Notes: generated by a model from the letters alone, not told the origin. Positions 1 to 8,872 are shown, numbered from the stretch's first letter. The stretch is DNA of 20,996 nt from an uncultured Chromatiaceae bacterium (GCA_946482615.1 CAMLSF010000057.1:1-20996); one strand, 5' to 3'. Program-made: numbers and translations.

Positions 1-10
1 GACATAAAAA

Positions 11-47
11 GACCCCCAGTAATTGGAATGTCCAACTATTGGGGGTC
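11..47 (-). terminator. Rho-independent terminator of ybiT
   Basis: A long hairpin has outer arms GACCCCCA/TGGGGGTC pairing perfectly and inner arms pairing with two mismatches. On the minus strand it is followed by TTTTTAT (plus 4-10). It lies 40 bases past the ybiT stop codon, so it should end that transcript. Confidence 0.85.
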
Positions 48-86
48 ACTTCAAACTTGCCGGCTTTCTTCAATAAACACAATGCT

Positions 87-1700
87 TTACGAACGAGCCG
101 CCAATTCAGCCTGCTGAACCAGATACTCATCATAAGTACCGACGAAGTTACGTACACCTTTGTCGGTCAGTTCAACGATACGGGTTGCCAAAGAAGATAC
201 AAACTCCCGGTCATGGCTGACGAACAACAAAGTACCTTTGTACATTTCCAGCGCCATGTTCAGGGATTCAATAGATTCCATATCCAGGTGGTTGGTCGGT
301 TCGTCCATCACCAGAATATTGGGCCGTTGCAGCATCAGTTTACCGAATAACATCCGGCCTTTTTCACCACCAGATAATACCCGTGTTGGCTTACTGATTT
401 CATCCTGAGAGAACAACAGGCGGCCTAAAATACCACGGATAGCCTGCTCGTCGTCTGACGGCTGTTTCCATTGGCTCATCCAGTCGAACAGCGTCATGTC
501 TCTTTTCTCGTCCGCGAACTCGTATTCGTGATCCTGAGCGTAATAACCAATATTGACGTTTTCAGACCATTTGACGATACCGGATTCTGGCGTTAAATCA
601 CCGACCAGACATTTTAAGAAGGTCGATTTACCTATACCGTTGGTACCGAGGATCGCAACTTTTTCACCTACTTCAATCGTCAGGTCGAGGCTTTTCAGCA
701 CATGTAAATCGTCAAAGCTTTTGTTTAACCCGTTCACTTCTAACGCTAAACGGTACAGCTGTTTCTGCTGATCAAAACGGATAAAAGGGTTCACCCGGCT
801 GGAGGCTTTGACTTCAGCCAGCTGAATTTTATCAATTTGTTTGGCACGGGATGTCGCCTGACGCGCTTTTGAAGCGTTAGCAGAGAAACGGCTGACGAAG
901 GTTTGTAATTCAGCAATCTGAGCTTTTTTCTTGGCGTTATCGGCCAGCAGACGTTCACGAGCCTGAGTCGCTGCCGTCATGTATTCATCGTAGTTACCAG
1001 GGTAAACACGCAATTCGCCGTAATCTAAGTCAGCCATATGAGTACAAACGCTGTTTAAGAAGTGACGGTCGTGCGAAATAATAACCATGGTGCTGTTGCG
1101 TTCAGCCAGCACTTCTTCCAACCAGCGAATAGTATTGATATCTAAGTTGTTGGTCGGTTCGTCCAGTAACATAATTTCAGGGTCAGCAAATAAAACCTGA
1201 GCCAATAACACCCGCAGTTTCCAGCCCGGCGCTATCGCAGACATAGGACCAAAATGCTGTTCAACCGGAATACCCACACCTATTAACAATTCACCGGCAC
1301 GGGATTCAGCGCTGTAACCGTCCATTTCGCCAAAAGCCACTTCTAAATCGGCAACCCGCATACCGTCTTCTTCGCTCATATTTGGATCAGCGTAGATACG
1401 GTCACGTTCTTCTTTTACAGCCCAGAGCTCAGCGTGACCCATGATCACTGTATCAATGACACTGTATTGCTCAAAAGCAAACTGGTCCTGATGCAGCTTG
1501 GCCACACGGTGGTTAGGTTCAACAAAAATGTTACCGCCACTTGGCTCTAACTCTTTGCTGAGGATCTTCATAAAAGTTGATTTACCGCAGCCGTTGGCAC
1601 CAATTAAACCATAGCGGTTACCGTCGCCGAATTTAACGGAGATATTTTCAAAAAGCGGCTTAGCGCCAAATTGCATCGTAATATTTGCGGTAGAAATCAC
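87..1700 (-). CDS. ybiT: ABC-F family ATPase, YbiT type
   Basis: Soluble ABC-F protein with two ATPase domains and no membrane segments. The family binds the ribosomal E site and acts on translation; the exact role of YbiT is not settled. The first Walker A is GANGCGKS (residues 34-41) and its Walker B runs into [10 protein letters not shown]. The first domain has APGWKLR where LSGGQ is usual, which is also so in E. coli YbiT. The interdomain linker is rich in Lys and Ala. The second domain has [18 protein letters not shown] and MDEPTNHLD. Similarity to E. coli YbiT is high throughout as I remember it. I chose the GTG at 1700 because homology begins there ([11 protein letters not shown]) and the length, 537 residues, is close to 530 in E. 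coli. In-frame ATGs at 1727 (AAGG seven bases upstream) and 1757 are alternatives. Single-gene unit with its own promoter and terminator. Confidence 0.93.
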   Translation of the reverse strand: MISTANITMQFGAKPLFENISVKFGDGNRYGLIGANGCGKSTFMKILSKELEPSGGNIFVEPNHRVAKLHQDQFAFEQYSVIDTVIMGHAELWAVKEERDRIYADPNMSEEDGMRVADLEVAFGEMDGYSAESRAGELLIGVGIPVEQHFGPMSAIAPGWKLRVLLAQVLFADPEIMLLDEPTNNLDINTIRWLEEVLAERNSTMVIISHDRHFLNSVCTHMADLDYGELRVYPGNYDEYMTAATQARERLLADNAKKKAQIAELQTFVSRFSANASKARQATSRAKQIDKIQLAEVKASSRVNPFIRFDQQKQLYRLALEVNGLNKSFDDLHVLKSLDLTIEVGEKVAILGTNGIGKSTFLKCLVGDLTPESGIVKWSENVNIGYYAQDHEYEFADEKRDMTLFDWMSQWKQPSDDEQAIRGILGRLLFSQDEISKPTRVLSGGEKGRMLFGKLMLQRPNILVMDEPTNHLDMESIESLNMALEMYKGTLLFVSHDREFVSSLATRIVELTDKGVRNFVGTYDEYLVQQAELAARS

Positions 1701-1733
1701 AGTGTTTTTGATCCAACAAAGAGTCATATATAA

Positions 1734-1766
1734 GCCTTGCTGACAATTCAATGTCATCAGCAAGGC
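1734..1766. repeat. Inverted repeat in the ybiT leader
   Basis: GCCTTGCTGA at 1734-1743 and TCAGCAAGGC at 1757-1766 are perfect 10-base complements around a 13-base loop. The repeat lies between the predicted ybiT promoter and the GTG start. It would form a stem in the mRNA that covers the AAGG preceding the alternative ATG at 1727. No T-run follows, so it does not look like a terminator. A leader regulatory stem or an operator is possible. Confidence 0.5.
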
Positions 1767-1783
1767 CCCAAAAATAGCGCGCT

Positions 1784-1812
1784 ACTATACGCTTTTTCGC
1801 CATTAAACTCAA
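1784..1812 (-). promoter_or_regulatory. Sigma-70 promoter of ybiT
   Basis: On the minus strand TTGAGT (plus 1807-1812) and TATAGT (plus 1784-1789) are separated by exactly 17 bases. This is a good sigma-70 match in the gap upstream of ybiT. Transcription would start near 1777, about 75 bases before the GTG. Confidence 0.7.
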
Positions 1813-1858
1813 AGTATCTCTGTGTTTTATGAAGCTTTTAGTGTTGGTGACGCAAGAG

Positions 1859-2767
1859 CTATCCAAAACGCCGGCCTAAAGCTATACAGGCCACCACAGC
1901 CAAAGCCAATAGCCAGTGGATCCATTGCAAAGGTTCGGCCAGCAACAACGCAGACAAAGCCAGACCACTAAAAGGAGATAACAGCTGTAACTGGCTGACT
2001 TTGGCTATGCCACCTATAGCTAAGCCTTTGTACCAACAAAAGAAGCCGATAAACATGGTAAAAACAGATAAATAGCCCAGCGCCAGCCAGGACTGCAGCG
2101 ACACAGCGGCATAATCCGGCTGATAAGCCCAGACCCAGGGCAGCAGCACTGGAATAGACATCACCAGCGCCCAGCAGATCACCTGCCAGCTGCCAAGTTC
2201 TTTGGATAAAATAGCCCCTTTGGCATAACTAAAACCGCATAAAAAACTCGCTAACACCAGATAACCATCAGCGAGCTGAAAAGGACCAGTGCTGTGCTGT
2301 AACGCATAAAGTGCAACACAAGCAGCCCCCAGCAGTGCAAACAGCCAAAAGCCTATACGTGGCCATTGTTTAGTTAAGTAAGCGCCAAAAAAGGCGGTAA
2401 AAAGTGGCATCACACTGGTGACCAGAATGCCGTGGCTGGCGCCGACCTGCTGCAAAGCCAGCGCAGATAACACCGGATAAGCAAAGACCGAACCTAACGC
2501 AACCAAAGCTAAAGCTTGCCATTGTTTAACGCTGGGTAGCTTTTGTCTGGTCAGCAGCAGTAACAACAGCGCCAGCAGAGCCGCGATCAAAGCCCTGCCC
2601 GCACCAACAAAAACCGGTGGCATATCCAGCACCGCCATCCGGGTGGCGGGTAAACCTGCGGAGAACATCAGCATGCCTAAACTGCCAAACCACAAGCCCT
2701 GCACCAGTGGTTTTTGCCAAAAGGATAAGCGGATTTGCTCCCTGGGTAATACAGAAACGGTAGACAT
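1859..2767 (-). CDS. EamA-family (DMT) transporter
   Basis: A 302-residue very hydrophobic protein with about ten membrane helices, in two EamA repeats of about 140 residues. Early motifs include LPATRMAVLDMPPVFVGAGR, the usual start of the first repeat. The second repeat contains GLAIGGIAKVSQLQLLSPF, typical of the family's conserved end helix. Members of the drug/metabolite transporter superfamily export amino acids, nucleosides or other small metabolites; the substrate cannot be read from sequence. ATG at 2767 follows AGGGAGAG on the minus strand; a GTG directly before it is the alternative. It is divergent from a MocR-type regulator 123 bases away, the common layout of an exporter and its controller. 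That suggests an amino-acid or PLP-related substrate, by inference only. Confidence 0.85.
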   Translation of the reverse strand: MSTVSVLPREQIRLSFWQKPLVQGLWFGSLGMLMFSAGLPATRMAVLDMPPVFVGAGRALIAALLALLLLLLTRQKLPSVKQWQALALVALGSVFAYPVLSALALQQVGASHGILVTSVMPLFTAFFGAYLTKQWPRIGFWLFALLGAACVALYALQHSTGPFQLADGYLVLASFLCGFSYAKGAILSKELGSWQVICWALVMSIPVLLPWVWAYQPDYAAVSLQSWLALGYLSVFTMFIGFFCWYKGLAIGGIAKVSQLQLLSPFSGLALSALLLAEPLQWIHWLLALAVVACIALGRRFG

Positions 2768-2813
2768 CACAGACTCTCCCTGAAACTGGCTGGACAGTCA
2801 GCCAACTTCAGTT

Positions 2814-2840
2814 AGTATACAAAGCTAAAGACCATGACAA
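2814..2840 (-). promoter_or_regulatory. Promoter of the EamA transporter gene
   Basis: On the minus strand TTGTCA (plus 2835-2840) and TATACT (plus 2814-2819) are 15 bases apart, a little short of optimal. They lie about 47 bases upstream of the ATG, in the gap shared with the divergent regulator gene. Confidence 0.5.
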
Positions 2841-2846
2841 TCAGGA

Positions 2847-2868
2847 CAGTTGACGCTAAAAGCAACTG
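2847..2868. promoter_or_regulatory. Inverted repeat, candidate MocR operator
   Basis: CAGTTG (2847-2852) and CAACTG (2863-2868) are inverted around ten bases. The repeat lies between the divergent genes, just upstream of the regulator's start and behind the exporter promoter. The GGACAGT motif also occurs twice, near 2792 and 2844, as a direct repeat. MocR proteins often bind direct repeats, so either could be the site. Assignment is inference. Confidence 0.35.
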
Positions 2869-2889
2869 AACTGTACAGGTGAAAATTCC

Positions 2890-4329
2890 ATGACAATTGC
2901 AGTCACTCAGTGGCAGCTGGATAAAGCCAGCAAAGAAAGTTTCAGCAGTCAGCTTTATCTGCAGGCGCAGCAGGCTATTCAATCCGGCCGCTGGGTTGCA
3001 GGGGCGCGACTGCCCTCGATCCGGCTTTTAGCGGCACATTTAGAGATCAGTAAATTTACTGTGTCTGAGCTGTATGAAAAGCTTTCTGCTGCTGGTTTTG
3101 TCCGCTCTCAACCCGGTAGCGGGGTTTATGTCAGCCGGTTAACCGAACAACAGCAACAACTGGAATCCAGCGCCAGCCAAAGCAGCAGACAGCAGGATGT
3201 GGCCCTGATGCGCCAGACCTTGCTGCGTGAACCTCATTGGATCAAAGCATCCGCAGGCTGGCTGTCGCCTGATTGGATGCCGGATCAGGACATACGTCAG
3301 GCAATGCGGGATTTAGCACGCCAGCCGCAGTCGTTAACGGACTATGGCCCGGCTCAGGGCTATTTCCCCTTACGTCAGTATTTTGCCCAGCGGTTAGCGC
3401 AGTTATCTATCACCACAGAACCAGCCCATATTCTGCTGACCTACAGCGCCTCTCATGCTTTGGATTTAATCTTTCGTTTGCATCTGAAACCCGGCGATTG
3501 GGTGATGGTGGATGATCCGGGTTTTTATAACTTTTTTGCGTTGTTGCGTTTGCATCAGGTGCAATTGCTGGTGGTGCCCCGCACCAAAGAAGGTCCGGAC
3601 TTCGTTGTGATGCAGCAACTGGTGCAGCAATACCAGCCCAAAGCTTATTTAACCAATTCGGTGCTGTCGAACCCTGTGTCCTTAAGCATCCATCCGGCCC
3701 GTGCTTTTGCCGTGTTACAACTGCTGCAACAACATCAATGTTTGTTGATTGAAGATGATATCTACGCTGACTTTGAAACCCAGCCGGTCTCGCGTTACGC
3801 TTCGATGGCCGGGTTTCAGCCGAACAATGGCTTTGAAACCATCTACTTAGGCAGTATGTCAAAAACTTTATCCGCCGATCTACGGGTAGGTTTTATTGCT
3901 GCAGCACCTGCTACTATTGCCGCCCTGACCGACTTAAAACTCATCAGTGGTATTTCCACCTCCAATACCATGGAGCGTCTGGTTTATGCGCTGTTAACAG
4001 GAGGTGGTTATCGCCGTCATCTTGAGCAGTTAAAACGTCGTTTGCAGCAGGCCCGTAGTCTGGTGTTTTCGAAACTAAAACAGCTGGATTGTCAGTTATG
4101 GGCCGAGCCTTCGGCAGGTTTTTTGTGTTGGGTCAAACTGCCACAAGGCGTCAGCAGCAGTTTGTTGTCTGAACGTTTGCAGCAACGTCAGGTGGTACTG
4201 GCGCCGGGTTCACAGTTCAGCACTCTGCCCGATGCCGATCAGTACACCCGGCTTAATGTGGCGCAGTGCCTGGATGACCAATTCTGGTTGATACTGGCAG
4301 AAGAATTGCGCCAGGCTAAATCGACTTAA
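2890..4329 (+). CDS. MocR-type PLP-dependent transcriptional regulator (GntR-aminotransferase fusion)
   Basis: A 479-residue protein. Residues about 15-83 form a GntR winged helix (LPSIRLLAAHLEISKFTVSE, then GFVRSQPGSGVYV). Residues about 120-470 have the fold-type I aminotransferase shape. PLP-site features include the Asp of EDDIYADF (about 287-294) and the Schiff-base Lys325 in GSMSKTLS, followed by an Arg in LRVGF. MocR members sense PLP or an amino acid-PLP adduct and usually do not act as enzymes. Start ATG follows AGGTGA with seven bases between. It is divergent from an EamA exporter, its most likely target. The gene ends 53 bases before the next coding region. Confidence 0.9.
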   Translation: MTIAVTQWQLDKASKESFSSQLYLQAQQAIQSGRWVAGARLPSIRLLAAHLEISKFTVSELYEKLSAAGFVRSQPGSGVYVSRLTEQQQQLESSASQSSRQQDVALMRQTLLREPHWIKASAGWLSPDWMPDQDIRQAMRDLARQPQSLTDYGPAQGYFPLRQYFAQRLAQLSITTEPAHILLTYSASHALDLIFRLHLKPGDWVMVDDPGFYNFFALLRLHQVQLLVVPRTKEGPDFVVMQQLVQQYQPKAYLTNSVLSNPVSLSIHPARAFAVLQLLQQHQCLLIEDDIYADFETQPVSRYASMAGFQPNNGFETIYLGSMSKTLSADLRVGFIAAAPATIAALTDLKLISGISTSNTMERLVYALLTGGGYRRHLEQLKRRLQQARSLVFSKLKQLDCQLWAEPSAGFLCWVKLPQGVSSSLLSERLQQRQVVLAPGSQFSTLPDADQYTRLNVAQCLDDQFWLILAEELRQAKST

Positions 4330-4382
4330 GTCGCACTGACAAATACGTTGTATTCTGACATGGTAAAGAAAAAGGATGCGGT

Positions 4383-6248
4383 ATGGCCAAAACATCAGAG
4401 AAATCACAGATAAAATCGCTGGACTGGAGTGCCTTGCTGCAATCCGGCAACCGCATTTTTATTGGCTCCCACGCTGCAGCACCACAAGCCTTACTGGCCG
4501 ATTTAATGGCCCGTTGTAAAAACCTGCACGATATAGAGCTGGTGCAACTGATGGTGCTGGCGGATAACTGCTGGGCCGAACAACGTTACAGTGATTTATT
4601 TAAAATCAATGCGTTATTTATTGCCGGTGACAAAGTCCGCAGCGCTGTTGCCGAAGGCCGTGCCGACTATACCCCCTGTTTTTTATCTGAAGTCCCGGCT
4701 CTGTTTAAAAACGAAATTCTGCCGTTAGACGCCGCTCTGGTGATGGTCAGCCCACCCGATGCTTTTGGTTATTGCTCTTTGGGCGTGTCTGTTGATGCGG
4801 TTTCAGCCGCTGTGCGTTCAGCTAAAAAAGTGATAGCGCAAATTAATCCTAAGATGCCGCGCACCAATGGCTACACCTTTATCCATCAAAGCCAAATTCA
4901 TGCTTTTATCGAACAGGCTGAAGATTTACCCCAATTACCCGCGCCCAAACTGGATGAAGTGACAGAACGTATTGGCCAGTATGTGTCGATGCTGATTGAA
5001 GACGGCGCTACCCTGCAGTTGGGGATAGGCAAAATTCCGGAGGCCGTTTTACGTTATCTCGGCAACCACAAAGATTTAGGGGTGCACTCCGAAGTGATCT
5101 CAGACGGTGTAATGGAGCTTATTACCAAAGGTGTGATCAACAACAGAAAAAAGACCTTTCACCCCGGCAAAACCGTCACCAGTTTTTGTATGGGCAGCAA
5201 AGCCTTGTACGACTTTGTCGACGGCAACCCTCATGTCGAGTTTTACCCCAGCGAATATGTCAATTCGCCGACTAATATTGCCCGTAATGATGCGATGATC
5301 GCTATTAACAGCGCCATCGAAGTGGATTTAACAGGTCAGGTGGTGTCGGACTCTATTGGACACAAATTTTACAGTGGCATTGGCGGTCAGGTGGATTTCA
5401 GCCGTGGTGCCTCGATGAGTAAAGGTGGCAAACCTATTATTGCCCTGCCGTCCACTGCGAAAAACGGCACTGTCTCACGTATAGTGGCCACAATCACTGA
5501 AGGCGGAGGTGTAGTCACCTCCCGTGGCCATGTGCATTATGTGGTCACAGAGTTTGGGGTTGCTTCTTTACGCGGTAAAAGTATCCGTGAACGCGCGCTG
5601 GAGCTGATACGGGTCGCCCATCCAAAGTTTCGTAAACAACTGCTGGACGAAGTCCGCACCCATTATTGGGTGCCGCATTATCAAAAAGATTACCCCAAAG
5701 ATGTGGTGGAGCTGGGTAAAGTTGGGGTCAAAACCTTAACCATAGCGGGCGAACAGTTTGACTTAAGGGCTTTAAACCCGGCGGATGAACGCAGGTTGCA
5801 GGAGTTTTTTTACTCTCATACCAAAGAAACCTTGCTGCTGCGCTACAACCACCATCCCAAGCAAATGAGCAGAGAAAAATCCTGTACTTTGGTCAGTGTC
5901 GATCAGTCGCGCGATTTAGCACTTTGTATTGTCAAACAACAAGGCTCAGTGTTAGAAATTCAGGCGGTAGGCCGTTATTACCTGAATGAAACCGACAACA
6001 GTGCTGAGGTGGCTTTTGTCACCCGCGAGCGGCATCATGGCAAAGGTATGGCCAAACGGCTGCTGGAAGAAATGATTAAAATTGCCCGGATGCGCGAACT
6101 GAACCGGATGCTGGCTTATGTGCGGGCCGACAATAAGCCGATGCAAAAGGTGTTTGAAAAAGCCGGCTTTAAACGTATTGCCAGTGGTGATCCGGATGAG
6201 GTCTATTTAGAGCTGCCATTAAAAGTAGCGGAACCAGAGAAGCAGTAA
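4383..6248 (+). CDS. Acetyl-CoA hydrolase/CoA-transferase fused to a GNAT acetyltransferase domain
   Basis: A 621-residue cytosolic fusion. Residues about 15-430 match the acetyl-CoA hydrolase/4-hydroxybutyrate CoA-transferase family: LGIGKIPEAVL (213-223), HSEVISDGVMEL (235-246), SGIGGQVDFSRGAS (331-344) and TEFGVASLRGKSIRERA (389-405). These enzymes move CoA between acyl groups through a glutamyl-CoA intermediate. Residues about 500-612 are a GNAT domain with the acetyl-CoA loop RHHGKGMA (550-557) and the closing ADNKPMQKVFEKAGF segment. Such fusions are known and resemble in plan the Pat lysine acetyltransferases, where an acyl-CoA ligase-like part carries a GNAT. ATG follows AAGGA. TAA directly abuts the ATG of an HDAC-family gene, so the two are co-transcribed and perhaps coupled. 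Which acyl group and whether the GNAT modifies protein are unknown. Confidence 0.88.
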   Translation: MAKTSEKSQIKSLDWSALLQSGNRIFIGSHAAAPQALLADLMARCKNLHDIELVQLMVLADNCWAEQRYSDLFKINALFIAGDKVRSAVAEGRADYTPCFLSEVPALFKNEILPLDAALVMVSPPDAFGYCSLGVSVDAVSAAVRSAKKVIAQINPKMPRTNGYTFIHQSQIHAFIEQAEDLPQLPAPKLDEVTERIGQYVSMLIEDGATLQLGIGKIPEAVLRYLGNHKDLGVHSEVISDGVMELITKGVINNRKKTFHPGKTVTSFCMGSKALYDFVDGNPHVEFYPSEYVNSPTNIARNDAMIAINSAIEVDLTGQVVSDSIGHKFYSGIGGQVDFSRGASMSKGGKPIIALPSTAKNGTVSRIVATITEGGGVVTSRGHVHYVVTEFGVASLRGKSIRERALELIRVAHPKFRKQLLDEVRTHYWVPHYQKDYPKDVVELGKVGVKTLTIAGEQFDLRALNPADERRLQEFFYSHTKETLLLRYNHHPKQMSREKSCTLVSVDQSRDLALCIVKQQGSVLEIQAVGRYYLNETDNSAEVAFVTRERHHGKGMAKRLLEEMIKIARMRELNRMLAYVRADNKPMQKVFEKAGFKRIASGDPDEVYLELPLKVAEPEKQ

Positions 6249-7166
6249 ATGAGTGTAGTGATCTTCAGCCATGGCCGTTGTTTGTCGTACGACATAGGCC
6301 ATGATCATCCGGAAGCCGCATCCCGTATTCACGCTGTACAGGACCAGTTATTAAGTTCAGGCCTGGAATTTGTGGTGCAGCAACGGGACGCTACGCCCGC
6401 CAGTCTGGAGCAATTGTATCTGGCGCATGACCCGGCTTATGTCGACCATGTATTTAATGTGGTGCCTGACACAGGCCATATCTGGCTGGATGACGATACA
6501 CAGGCCAATGCAAAATCCCTCAATGCCGCTTTGTATTCGGCAGGTTCAGGCATTAATGCGGTAGATTGGGTGATGCAGCAATCAGGCGCTCAGGCATTTT
6601 GCTTAATACGCCCGCCCGGCCATCATGCTGAATACAGAGCAGCCAAAGGCTTTTGTATTTTTAATAACATTGCGATCGCAGCAGCTTATGCCATGCAGCA
6701 GTATGGATTGCAGCGGGTGCTGATCGTGGATTTTGATGTGCATCATGGCAATGGCACTGAAGATATTTTCCAGCATGAGCCCAGGGTAAAGTTCTTCTCC
6801 TCTTTTCAGCATCCGTTTTACCCCTATACAGATCCTGTCAGTCACACCCCATCCATAGTCAAAATGCCTTTAGCTGCAGGCACCAGCGGCGCTTTGTATC
6901 AGCAGCGTTTTAGCCAAGAATGGTTGCCGCTGATGCAGCAGTTTCAGCCAGAGCTGGTATTAGTCTCAGCCGGTTTTGATGCGCATATAGAAGATGATAT
7001 GGGCCAGATGAAACTCACCGAATTGGATTATTTGTGGCTTGGGCAGCAGTTAAAACAGATTGCGGATCAGTACTGCCATGGCCGTTTAGTTTCAATGCTC
7101 GAAGGCGGCTATGAACATAGCCCATTGGCGCGTAGTGTGGTGAGTTATCTAAAGGGCCAGCTTTAG
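6249..7166 (+). CDS. Histone deacetylase family (class II-like/AcuC-like) deacetylase
   Basis: A 305-residue zinc hydrolase of the HDAC/acetylpolyamine amidohydrolase/AcuC superfamily. Substrate-entry motif HPEAASRI (20-27), catalytic tandem His in RPPGHHAE (121-128), zinc ligands in DFDVHHGNGT (161-170) and AGFDAH (241-246), and closing LEGGY. All catalytic residues appear intact. Bacterial members remove acetyl groups from protein lysines or polyamines. It starts on the base after the stop of the CoA-transferase-GNAT gene. An acetylating domain and a deacetylase are thus in one operon, suggesting reversible acetylation of a shared target; this is inference. The stop codon abuts an ERIC-like repeat. 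Confidence 0.9.
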   Translation: MSVVIFSHGRCLSYDIGHDHPEAASRIHAVQDQLLSSGLEFVVQQRDATPASLEQLYLAHDPAYVDHVFNVVPDTGHIWLDDDTQANAKSLNAALYSAGSGINAVDWVMQQSGAQAFCLIRPPGHHAEYRAAKGFCIFNNIAIAAAYAMQQYGLQRVLIVDFDVHHGNGTEDIFQHEPRVKFFSSFQHPFYPYTDPVSHTPSIVKMPLAAGTSGALYQQRFSQEWLPLMQQFQPELVLVSAGFDAHIEDDMGQMKLTELDYLWLGQQLKQIADQYCHGRLVSMLEGGYEHSPLARSVVSYLKGQL

Positions 7167-7292
7167 CCCCGTCGTACTTGAAGCCGCAGCTTTGTTGACT
7201 GCGCGCTCTCGCCCCTGTCACATAGACAACTATGCTCCAGGGGGCTCAATCACTTGTCGCCGCGCTGCAACTCCAATTACTTAGGGTCTATC
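7167..7292. repeat. ERIC-like intergenic repeat
   Basis: From the base after the HDAC stop the sequence follows the ERIC/IRU consensus as I remember it. It has CCCGTCGTACTTGAAG at one end, CTTTGTTGACTGCGCGCTC next, a central imperfect inverted repeat CCCCTGTCAC/GCTCCAGGGGG, then CGCTGCAACTCCAATTACTT. Length of about 126 bases also fits. ERICs are non-coding, transcribed and form long hairpins. Exact edges are approximate. Confidence 0.75.
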
Positions 7293-7311
7293 TGCTGAGT
7301 TGAGCTCTTTC

Positions 7312-7328
7312 TTTATACAATCTTTATA
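7312..7328 (+). promoter_or_regulatory. KdpE-like operator upstream of trkH
   Basis: TTTATA at 7312-7317 and again at 7323-7328 are separated by five bases. The E. coli KdpE site at kdpFABC is TTTATA-N5-TTTACA, so this differs at one base. It lies 58 bases before the TrkH start codon, in the only sizeable gap of an operon that also encodes a KdpD/KdpE-like pair. A TAAAAT at 7350-7355 could be the -10 box, placing the repeat near -42, a usual activator position. Function is inference. Confidence 0.5.
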
Positions 7329-7386
7329 ACCTGCCCTGACTCAAAGCCTTAAAATTCTGCTGTTGTTTCACGCCGGATAAAATCTT

Positions 7387-8871
7387 ATGGCCGCCACTAT
7401 GGTGTTGGGTGCTGCAGTAAAAAGCTCAGGTCGTTACCTGATGTACAGGGTATTAGGGCATTTGTTGCTGATGTTGTCAGCGGTGAAGCTGGTGGCCATG
7501 GCGGTGTCTATTTTGTACAACGAAAGTAGCTTTTGGGTCTTTCTTGGCTCTGCAGTATTTACCGCATCCTTTGGTTATACACTGGTGTATAAAGGCAAAG
7601 ACGCTAAAGATATTAAACACCGGCAATTGTTTTTACTGACTACCTTAAGCTGGCTGGCGCTTTGTGTGTTTTCCGCTATCCCTTTGTGGCTGATCGTACC
7701 CAATTGCACTTTAACGGATGCGGTGTTTGAAACTGTTTCTGCGGTCACCACCACGGGTTCTACTGTGTTTGCTGGTTTGGATACCATGCCCAAAGGTGTT
7801 TTATTCTGGCGCGCTGTGCTGAACTGGATGGGCGGTATAGGTATTATTGTGATGGCGATCGCCATTTTACCTGCGCTGAAAATTGGCGGTATGAGATTAT
7901 TCAAAACTGAAAACTCGGACACTTCAGATAAAATTCTGCCACGTAGTTCCACCTTGTCAGCTGCCATAGGTACAGTTTATCTGGTGCTGAGTGTCGTCAC
8001 TATGCTGGCTTATTATCTGGCCGGTATGACAGGTTTTGATGCTGTCACTCATGCAATGACTACTGTAGCGACAGGTGGTTTTGCCAACTACGATTCCTCT
8101 TTTGGTATTTATAAAGATTCACCGCAAATTTTCTGGTTCAGTAGTTTTTTTATGATGCTGGCCGCTATGCCTTTTGTACTTTTTGTAAGTTTCGCCAAAG
8201 GTGATAAAAGCTCCTTATGGCGTGACCCACAGGTACGGGCCTTTGTGGCCATAGTAGTGTTTTGTAGTGTGCTGCTGACTGTGTATCAGGTGGTGCATAA
8301 CAACAGGGCCGTATTTGATGCGCTGACCCATAGCCTGTTTAATGTAGTGTCCATTATCACCACCTGCGGTTATGCCTCTGAGGACTATACGCTGTGGGGC
8401 AATATGGCCATTATGCTGTTTTTCTACCTGACCTTTGCCGGTGCTTGTTCAGGTTCAACTTCAGGTGGTTTAAAAATATTCCGTATTCAACTGGCTGCTA
8501 TGTTACTGATCAAACAGTTAAAATTGCTGGTACATCCCAAAGCTGTCTGGAGCCAGAGTTATGGCGGCAAAAAGGTCGATGATCAGTTGTTGGGTAACGT
8601 TTTAGCTTTTTGTTTTATCTATTTTGCTACCATAGCCTTTATTGCTATGGCCTTATCCTTTTGTGAGCTGGATTTAGTCACCGCAGTGACAGGAGCAGCA
8701 ACAGCTGTGGCCAACGTAGGTCCTGGCCTTGGCACTATCATAGGCCCTGCAGGTAATTTTTCGACTTTGCCGGATGCAGCCAAATGGTGGCTTAGTTTAG
8801 GTATGTTAATGGGACGGCTGGAAATTTTGACTTTATTAATTTTGTTTACTCCTTCCTACTGGCGGTACTGA
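7387..8871 (+). CDS. trkH: TrkH/KtrB-family potassium uptake channel subunit
   Basis: A 494-residue inner-membrane protein of the TrkH/KtrB superfamily, with four M1-P-M2 repeats after extra N-terminal helices. The four selectivity-filter loops are TTTGST (121-126), TTVATGGFA (225-233), ITTCGYA (324-330) and ANVGPGLG (442-449), each with the conserved Gly. MGGIGIIV and GPAGNFSTLPDAAKW are also family hallmarks. It imports K+ (or K+ with Na+/H+) and usually needs a cytosolic TrkA/KtrA nucleotide-gated ring; none is encoded here. ATG at 7387 has a weak GGATAA upstream; Met20 is an alternative. One base separates its stop from the kinase gene, so channel and two-component system form one operon. 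Confidence 0.9.
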   Translation: MAATMVLGAAVKSSGRYLMYRVLGHLLLMLSAVKLVAMAVSILYNESSFWVFLGSAVFTASFGYTLVYKGKDAKDIKHRQLFLLTTLSWLALCVFSAIPLWLIVPNCTLTDAVFETVSAVTTTGSTVFAGLDTMPKGVLFWRAVLNWMGGIGIIVMAIAILPALKIGGMRLFKTENSDTSDKILPRSSTLSAAIGTVYLVLSVVTMLAYYLAGMTGFDAVTHAMTTVATGGFANYDSSFGIYKDSPQIFWFSSFFMMLAAMPFVLFVSFAKGDKSSLWRDPQVRAFVAIVVFCSVLLTVYQVVHNNRAVFDALTHSLFNVVSIITTCGYASEDYTLWGNMAIMLFFYLTFAGACSGSTSGGLKIFRIQLAAMLLIKQLKLLVHPKAVWSQSYGGKKVDDQLLGNVLAFCFIYFATIAFIAMALSFCELDLVTAVTGAATAVANVGPGLGTIIGPAGNFSTLPDAAKWWLSLGMLMGRLEILTLLILFTPSYWRY

Positions 8872-8872
8872 A

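Noticed and set aside
87..1700. Degenerate first ABC signature as a sign of a dead protein
   Set aside because: E. coli YbiT also has APGWKLR there, and Walker A and B are intact.
3410..3862. Long antisense frame inside the MocR gene
   Set aside because: It is covered by a well-supported gene on the other strand and has no recognisable protein features.
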